The notes under the pieces: model-generated
The model's input: only the letters and a program-made list of their open reading frames with translations
What the model was told of the DNA's origin: nothing
The model's database searches: none
Made by a program: the position numbers and the translations under genes
From: Stenotrophomonas sp. UBA2302
GTDB lineage: Bacteria; Pseudomonadota; Gammaproteobacteria; Xanthomonadales; Xanthomonadaceae
NCBI GenBank assembly: GCA_002345545.1
Contig: DDVW01000007.1
Span: 62,482-126,481, forward strand
DNA length: 64,000 nt
Direction of reading: 5' to 3'
Part shown: positions 59,162 through 64,000 of the stretch, in pieces
Numbering within the stretch: position 1 is the stretch's first letter
How the letters are laid out: every line of letters begins with the position of its first letter

Positions 59162-59527
59162 ATGATAGAGAAACGCAAGCTCCTGTACTGGGAAGGCTCA
59201 TCGAAGAAGGACTTCAAGGAGTTTCCCGTCCCCGTGCAGAAGGACATGGGCGTGTCATTGTTCGTCGTCCAGTTGGGCGGCACGCCGGACTCGGCCAAGC
59301 CCTGGAAGGGACTCGGTTCTGGGGTGTACGAATTGGTGGAAGACCATCGGGGCGACACCTTCCGTGCGGTTTACACAGTGAAGATCGGGGACGCGGTGCA
59401 TGTGCTGCATGCGTTCCAGAAGAAGTCCAAGTCCGGCATCGCTACGCCGCAGCCGGATGTGGAGTTGATCGAGAAGCGGTTGAAGGCAGTGCTCGCCCGC
59501 TACGCAGCGAACAGGAGAACATTATGA
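59162..59527 (+). CDS. higB: HigB/RelE-family toxin (phage Gp49-like)
   Basis: A 121-residue protein of the PF05973 family: RKLLYWEGSSKKDFKEFP at the start, YELVEDHRGDTFRAVYTVKIGDAVHVLHAFQKKSK in the middle. These proteins are ribosome-dependent mRNA interferases. Basic residues in the FQKKSKSG loop fit RNA binding. The stop overlaps the antitoxin ATG by ATGA. Toxin-first order is typical of HigBA. Confidence 0.87.
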   Translation: MIEKRKLLYWEGSSKKDFKEFPVPVQKDMGVSLFVVQLGGTPDSAKPWKGLGSGVYELVEDHRGDTFRAVYTVKIGDAVHVLHAFQKKSKSGIATPQPDVELIEKRLKAVLARYAANRRTL

Positions 59528-59844
59528 GTCGCAAAGATACCCCTCAAGGCACCGACAACGTGCTGCTGGATCTCGGTTTCGACGATGCGGAAGAATTGTC
59601 GGCGAAGGCCGCGCTCGCGCTCAAACTCAACGAACTAATTGACCAGCGCGACCTGAGCCAGACCGAAGCCGCCCACATCACCGGCATGACCCAGCCCAAG
59701 GTGTCCCAGGTTCGCCGCTACAAGCTCCAGAACATTTCGCTGGAGCGCTTGATGCAGGCGCTGGTGTCGCTGGATCAGCATGTGGAAATCGTGGTGCAGC
59801 CGGCCCGTCACGAGTACGCGCCAGGCATTACGGTCGCGGCCTGA
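59524..59844 (+). CDS. higA: HigA-like XRE antitoxin
   Basis: A 106-residue DNA-binding antitoxin. The helix-turn-helix at about 35-75 includes RDLSQTEAAHITGMTQPKVSQVRRYKLQNISLERL. It should neutralise HigB and repress the operon through a site such as 59099-59125. The ATG overlaps the toxin stop. Confidence 0.88.
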   Translation: MSRKDTPQGTDNVLLDLGFDDAEELSAKAALALKLNELIDQRDLSQTEAAHITGMTQPKVSQVRRYKLQNISLERLMQALVSLDQHVEIVVQPARHEYAPGITVAA

Positions 59845-59849
59845 CTTCC

Positions 59850-60023
59850 ATGGAAAGCCCGATCATTGAACCCTTGCTGGACGACATGGCTGCGCTGCAT
59901 GAAGCCAGCGCGATCAGTCAGGAGACGCTGCAGGAGTTCGCCGCACTACTGACGCTATCCGGGCCTGTCGATTCCCGTATCACTGATACGAGAATTTCTG
60001 AGCAGCGGGCCTCTCAATCGTAG
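59850..60023 (+). pseudogene. Short remnant of an antitoxin-type protein
   Basis: A 57-residue frame starting 6 bases after the antitoxin stop. Its MAALHEASAISQETLQEFAAL segment resembles the region of small XRE antitoxins just before the helix-turn-helix; the rest is missing. Likely a truncated antitoxin or regulator gene. Confidence 0.45.
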
Positions 60024-60144
60024 ACATCCCGGGAGGCAGTGGCGGGTTCGCAAGCTGCCCATCTGGATTTCCTAGACAGTGTCTCGGAAATTCACTCGTG
60101 CTGGGCTGGCTTGTGGCTGAGCCAATTCGCCAGACAGTGCCTAG

Positions 60145-60288
60145 CTCACCAAGCCGGATGCAAATCTGTTTCTGGAACTAGGTTTTCCACCTGAGGAAGC
60201 CGAGCGGCTGTACCTGGCGTCGGAGAAGCAGATCATTGAAACGGAGCAGATCAAGGAAAGGTTCATTTCCGAGGTCGCCCGGCGTTGA
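60145..60288 (+). pseudogene. Fragment of a second small XRE-type antitoxin
   Basis: An open frame of 47 codons without a start, after a TAG at 60142. NLFLELGFPPEEAERLYLASEK matches the N-terminal region of the short XRE antitoxins (family pattern LGFPPEEA). It ends at a TGA; the helix-turn-helix is lost. An AGACAGTG motif occurs twice (about 60073 and 60132) just before it. Confidence 0.45.
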
Positions 60289-60322
60289 CCCTTGATGCCT
60301 GTGGCCTTTGTTGGTTGCCCAA

Positions 60323-61018
60323 CTACAGACGGATGCTGGCAGACTTCGGTGTTGCAAACTGTTCGGGTTCTTTGCCGAGTGGGAAGCCAACGATATAAAG
60401 CACCGTGGCGAGCATCGGCTTCACATCTGCACCTGTTCCCCACTTCACCTGAATCTTGCGCGTGGCGTAGCGCAGTGAGACGCCGAGCACCTTGAGCGCG
60501 TCGATGTGGGATTGCAGCTCATCGTATATCTCGAATTTCTGCGTTTCGTTATAGGCATCGGCACAATCCCGATACTCACGCAGGTAGTCCACCAGCATCG
60601 CGAAGGTTTCGTCGGCCTCGCGAGGCAGCTCAAAAGCCGGTTCTGACAAGTCCATTGAGCAAGTTTCTGCCAGCTTGGCCAATTGCTTACCAGTAGTCAG
60701 CGGAGTCGCCGTCAAGGTGACGTGCTCCTGGTCGAACTTTTCCTTCGCAGCCTTGGCGTCTTCTTCGGATGGAATGACGAACGGCTTGTTGAGCGCGTCA
60801 ATGTCCTCAAGCTCGAACGCTCGGGCAAGGGCTCGGCGGGTGTCAAGGCTGGCGACTTGGCCTTGCTCTACACGCTGGATCGTCCGCACGTTGAGGCCGG
60901 AAATCGCGGACAACTGTTCCTGTGACCACTGCCGCATCTCGCGGAACAGCTTGATGCAAGCGGCCAGTTCGGTCGGAGTCAGCAGACGGGATTGTTGGGC
61001 ATGTTCTGTAGCGCTCAT
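60323..61018 (-). CDS. XRE-family transcriptional regulator
   Basis: A 231-residue protein. The N-terminal helix-turn-helix (residues about 14-70) is MRQWSQEQLSAISGLNVRTIQRVEQG, with a strong recognition helix. The C-terminal part has an acidic helical stretch and a hydrophobic end (MLATVLYIVGFPLG) that may sense something. AAGGAG precedes the ATG at normal spacing. Four CGACA repeats lie 56-90 bases upstream. It probably controls the element and itself. Confidence 0.85.
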   Translation of the reverse strand: MSATEHAQQSRLLTPTELAACIKLFREMRQWSQEQLSAISGLNVRTIQRVEQGQVASLDTRRALARAFELEDIDALNKPFVIPSEEDAKAAKEKFDQEHVTLTATPLTTGKQLAKLAETCSMDLSEPAFELPREADETFAMLVDYLREYRDCADAYNETQKFEIYDELQSHIDALKVLGVSLRYATRKIQVKWGTGADVKPMLATVLYIVGFPLGKEPEQFATPKSASIRL

Positions 61019-61501
61019 GGAAAGGCTCCTTCGTTCTCATTCGATGTGGCGAAGTATGGGGAGCCAGGAACAACGACAACACGACAGCAACCCGACAGTA
61101 GGCCGACATTTCAGAACTATAAGGGTCTTATGCGGTTCGCTCCAAAGGATTATTCAAACAGTGAATCAGTGCGTCCCGGCGTACCGCCGTCGGGCTCGCG
61201 GGCTGCGCCCTGCGCTTCGTGCCGAATCACAGCCATTCGGCGCTGATCCCTGACGCCTTCGGCCTGGATCGTTGATCCGGGCCTGCGCGTGCTGCGCACT
61301 TGCCGGCGGCGGGTGTGTGGCTGAGTGGGGTGTAGGCGGTCTTGCTGTTCCCTTCACCGTATCACGGCGTTCGCAGCGTCAAGGGCTGCGCGTGCTTGCA
61401 CGCTTGCGCCCTGGCGGTCGGCTACGCCCCCTGACTGCTTTGCGCTGCGCCGTGCTGGCCACGGTTCCGGGCAATTCCGCCCGAGCAACCGGAGCACGAT
61501 C
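61019..61501. promoter_or_regulatory. Control region between XRE regulator and radC
   Basis: 480 bases without a supportable gene. The left part holds four CGACA direct repeats and a TATAAG box. The right part (61170-61500) is rich in GC palindromes and CTTGC/GCACG repeats, which may be leader or element-specific sequence. Plus-strand frames here have no native features. Confidence 0.45.
61074..61108. repeat. Four CGACA direct repeats
   Basis: CGACA starts at 61074, 61082, 61093 and 61104. The last three are 11 bases apart, one helical turn, so a protein could bind all on one face. The position, upstream of the XRE gene, fits an operator array. Confidence 0.5.
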
Positions 61502-62011
61502 ATGTCGCAACTGTCCTTTTCCTCGTTCGATAACGCTTTGCTGGTGCGTGACGCCCAAGGGCGCTACCTCCCGGCATCGGTGGATCAAATTCTTGAAGCT
61601 GCACGCCAGGCCATCGAGCTGAAGATGCAGCGCGGTGCTGAGTTCACTTCCCCGGCGCTGGTCAAAGAATACCTGCACAACAAGCTGGCAGGTTTCGAGC
61701 ATGAAGTCTTTGCGGTGCTGTTTCTGGATGCACGCCATCGGCTGATCGAGTACCGGGAGATGTTCCACGGCACCATCGACAGTGCATCGGTGTATCCGCG
61801 TGAAGTGGTCAAGGAGGCGTTGCGGCTCAATGCTGCGGCGGTCATCCTCTCGCACAACCATCCGAGCGGAAATCCTGAGCCAAGCAATGCCGACCAGGTG
61901 CTGACACAGCGACTCAAGGAAGCGCTGGGGCTGGTGGAGGTACGCACGTTGGATCACATGATCGTAGCGGGTGTAGGAACGGTGTCGTTCGCCGAGCGAG
62001 GGCTAATATAA
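61502..62011 (+). CDS. Short RadC-type JAB/MPN metalloprotein
   Basis: A 169-residue RadC-family protein without the helix-hairpin-helix domain of chromosomal RadC. The JAMM zinc motif is complete: Glu near residue 68 (GFEHEVF), His118 and His120 in SHNHPSG and Asp131 in PSNAD. Such short forms are typical of integrative elements and plasmids; their function is not settled. The ATG at 61502 follows a GAGCACG stretch. The 3' end overlaps the convergent membrane-protein gene by 58 bases. Confidence 0.88.
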   Translation: MSQLSFSSFDNALLVRDAQGRYLPASVDQILEAARQAIELKMQRGAEFTSPALVKEYLHNKLAGFEHEVFAVLFLDARHRLIEYREMFHGTIDSASVYPREVVKEALRLNAAAVILSHNHPSGNPEPSNADQVLTQRLKEALGLVEVRTLDHMIVAGVGTVSFAERGLI

Positions 62012-63636
62012 TTTTCGGGGCTTCGGCCCTTTTCTCCGGCCTCAAATACATCTTGGGAAGAGCTGCTCTGCTTATCATCAAGAATGCTCGTATCTTGTAC
62101 GGCTTTGTCGTCTTCTGAATTTGACTCTTGCCCTGTAGGGGGAGCTACTTCCAAATTTCTGCCCTCTCTCTGGGTAGGGCTAACTTTTAAAGCCGACTCT
62201 TCAATATCAGAATTAAGTAATGATTGCGACTCCCTATTTTTATCATTGGCGCCAACAGGTTCTGCCGAGTAGAAAAAAGGGGTAATAATAAAAAGGGCAA
62301 TAAAAACAAATGAAGCGGCAATCATTCCATTAATGGTGGACTTCGCTGTTTTCTTATATAGGCGAATGGCATCAAGCACCGGATGTAATGCCAACTCTCG
62401 ATAGTCCGACCGGGTTAGTGCTATGTGAATGTTTTTATGCCAACGCCTCATGTTGCGCAACTCATTTACCAATGATTTAGAGCTAACATGATGCTGAAGA
62501 ACAATGCTTGCCCATGTAATCGCTAGTACGACGCAGCAGAAAATTATCCCAGCAACTGCCCAGGTGTTCTTCTGAGAGGTCAGCAATGTAAGGCGGACAC
62601 CTAGCCCCGTTGCCAGTGCAGCCAGACCAATCACAAAACCTGCAGAAAGTCTATGAATGCGCTCTACGATACGCGAAACATCTTCTCCAACCGCCTTTCT
62701 GAGGTCGGCCATAGCTTTTACCGTTTCTGCTGACTTTGATCTCACATAGGCGCGATGATCAAGCCGAGCCCCATCAAGGGCTTCTTGCAGAGATTCAGGC
62801 AATACGGTTAGCCACTCCGCGACTCCATTGGAGTCGGAGTCTCTGACAATCGAAGAAAGACGTCGCACAAGAACTTCATGCCGGGCTTCCGTGTCCTGCT
62901 TTACAAGTATCCAATCGGCAGCTTGGCATATTTTCGAGTAAGCGTTGCTATCCTGGCATTTTTCTCCGAGTGAGAAAGTGCGCTTTCTCGCGCCATTGAT
63001 GGATACTTTCGTTGTATCTTCTTTCCAGACATCCGAAACAAGTAGTGTTGCCAGATTTTTAGTTGCCAGAGTCTTCCATATATTCCACGGCTCGCCGCCG
63101 CCGTCATGACCTACTAGTATCCAACGATAGGGGTCTGCCGGAACAGTGTTGCCGGTCAAGTCTCGTACTACGCCTTTTCTAGGGTCGATTGCATCTGAAT
63201 CAGGCTCCAAGCACGGCAAGCCAGGCAAAGGTTCACCATCCCAAGGCAGGACAGAAAATCCTCTGGTTTTGAATCCATTAAAAGAACTTAGCACCAATAG
63301 CTCGCTAGCCAATGTCAGCGCCTTGTCTTCCAAGGCTGCCGAGAATCCTGCTAGTGACGCAAAGAAAATCCTGCCTCCTATTGGCTTCTTGATTACAAGG
63401 GTGACATCCTCATTCGCAATGGCATCTGTGGAGATCTCGGAAAATTCGCCATCACGGATAGAAATCGACCAAGCCTCAGATTTCTTTTCCGAGAAATCTT
63501 TGAAGGCCTGCTTGAAATCGTCCGATTTTTCAGGAGAGACATGCCCGGAAATGTCGATTTGCCCGATGGTTTCTCGGATGTTGGCATGCTCCCCCAAAGA
63601 ATCAATCAGGGATGCGAGGCATTTTTTCGAGTTCAT
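61954..63636 (-). CDS. Large three-helix membrane protein of unknown function
   Basis: A 560-residue protein with a soluble N-terminal region (residues 1-330), three membrane helices (about 332-352, 358-381, 434-457) and a Ser/Glu/Asp-rich disordered tail. The N-terminal part has a Trp/Gly-rich block (YRWILVGHDGGGEPWNIWKTL) and a basic helical stretch just before the membrane. No family recognised. DNA here is clearly AT-richer than its neighbours, indicating transfer. Its ATG lies inside the end of the upstream gene (35-base overlap), so the two are cotranslated. Layout (soluble sensor plus membrane helices) suits an abortive-infection effector, but that is only inference. Confidence 0.75.
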   Translation of the reverse strand: MNSKKCLASLIDSLGEHANIRETIGQIDISGHVSPEKSDDFKQAFKDFSEKKSEAWSISIRDGEFSEISTDAIANEDVTLVIKKPIGGRIFFASLAGFSAALEDKALTLASELLVLSSFNGFKTRGFSVLPWDGEPLPGLPCLEPDSDAIDPRKGVVRDLTGNTVPADPYRWILVGHDGGGEPWNIWKTLATKNLATLLVSDVWKEDTTKVSINGARKRTFSLGEKCQDSNAYSKICQAADWILVKQDTEARHEVLVRRLSSIVRDSDSNGVAEWLTVLPESLQEALDGARLDHRAYVRSKSAETVKAMADLRKAVGEDVSRIVERIHRLSAGFVIGLAALATGLGVRLTLLTSQKNTWAVAGIIFCCVVLAITWASIVLQHHVSSKSLVNELRNMRRWHKNIHIALTRSDYRELALHPVLDAIRLYKKTAKSTINGMIAASFVFIALFIITPFFYSAEPVGANDKNRESQSLLNSDIEESALKVSPTQREGRNLEVAPPTGQESNSEDDKAVQDTSILDDKQSSSSQDVFEAGEKGRSPENYISPRSANDTVPTPATIM

Positions 63637-64000
63637 CGTTACGTTCCAGGCCGGTAGAGCGTATGGTTATTTCAACGCCTCCATTCCCCTCTGTTTTTAT
63701 CTCTACGTTCTTGTTTTCTTCATGCCCGGCACTAAACAAGAGAGTAATCCCCTCGTTTGTGACTACTCGTCGGTACTCGGCTGGTGGTGGGGTGGCTCCC
63801 TCAAACTTGAATGCTTCTGTGCTTATATTCTTGCTGGCGAGTTTGCTCTTGAAGGTTTTGAGGATTGCGGCCTCTGGAGCCACTCCTTGCAATACGGCAC
63901 CAAGAAATTCCTCTGGTTTTTCAAAGTCAAACCCTTCAAGCCTTGACATGGCTGCTCGTACAAACCGCTTGGGAGCTTTAGCAACTTCTGGGGGGACCTC
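63602..64000 (-). CDS. Nucleoid-associated (NA37/YejK)-like protein, C-terminal part, cut by the window edge
   Basis: The frame is open from the edge to the stop at 63602 (132 codons visible); the ATG at 63949 is internal. The tail pattern YRRVVTNEGITLLFSAG...VEIKTEGNGGVEITIRSTGL resembles the C-terminus of the NA37 nucleoid-associated protein family, in which a strand pair of form DGTISITIKNI ends the protein. Match by pattern only. It overlaps the membrane-protein gene and shares its low GC. Confidence 0.45.
   Translation of the reverse strand, partial: EVPPEVAKAPKRFVRAAMSRLEGFDFEKPEEFLGAVLQGVAPEAAILKTFKSKLASKNISTEAFKFEGATPPPAEYRRVVTNEGITLLFSAGHEENKNVEIKTEGNGGVEITIRSTGLERNDELEKMPRIPD

Overview
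The window is a GC-rich (mid-60s percent by eye) gammaproteobacterial chromosome segment, most like the Xanthomonadaceae (Stenotrophomonas / Xanthomonas / Pseudoxanthomonas). The basis is gene content and order: a compact Entner-Doudoroff operon zwf-glk-pgl-edd-eda divergent from a lone UgpC/MalK-type ATPase; a carA-X-carB-greA-rpfE-recJ run, where RpfE is a protein known from the xanthomonad rpf region; a linear methionine-salvage set mtnB-mtnD-mtnC; and an FNR regulator preceded by a HemN-like gene. No species can be fixed without a database search.

Layout. 1-3.8 kb is accessory: the tail of a DnaQ-like exonuclease, then a NERD-domain superfamily I helicase and an HNH endonuclease on one strand. 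3.9-12.2 kb holds envelope and secreted proteins: a His-rich lipoprotein, an M13 peptidase with a TTG start, an APC permease, a DUF885 lipoprotein, a metallophosphoesterase and an MgtC protein. 12.3-14.4 kb is the methionine-salvage operon, with a structured leader. 14.6-20.5 kb is the Entner-Doudoroff operon, whose zwf/glk and glk/pgl junctions overlap by 4 bases. 22-32 kb carries dapB, the carbamoyl-phosphate synthase genes, greA, rpfE and recJ, ending in a 16-bp terminator stem. 32-44 kb carries a chemoreceptor-like protein, hflD, mnmA with a Nudix partner, the N-degron set clpS / clpA / infA / aat, a frameshifted aminoglycoside-phosphotransferase-like gene, and trxB. 44-52 kb carries ftsK, lolA, rarA, crcB and a tightly coupled operon of a second glucokinase, a Tat-type glycosylasparaginase and cutC. 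52.2-52.8 kb holds two copies of a tRNA-Ala / tRNA-Glu unit, each with its own terminator; one has a good sigma70 promoter and the other at least a perfect -10 box.

53-55.6 kb is an anaerobic regulation locus: a HemN-like protein without the radical-SAM cysteine motif, an FNR-type box in front of it, and an FNR protein with all four Fe-S cysteines. From 55.7 kb the window becomes a variable region. A XerC/D-like recombinase has a 12-7-12 inverted repeat directly upstream, shaped like a tyrosine-recombinase core site. After it come a small membrane protein and the start of an integrative element: a Tn4371-family-like integrase, a HigB/HigA toxin-antitoxin pair, antitoxin remnants, an XRE regulator and a short RadC.

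The last 2 kb is AT-richer and codes leftward for a two-gene cassette: a protein cut by the window edge whose tail resembles the NA37/YejK nucleoid-associated family, overlapping a 560-residue three-helix membrane protein that I cannot place in any family. This cassette, the recombinase with its own palindrome, and the iron-sulfur-less HemN paralog coupled to FNR are the best candidates for something undescribed. Most antisense long open frames in this window are artefacts of high GC and are not reported.
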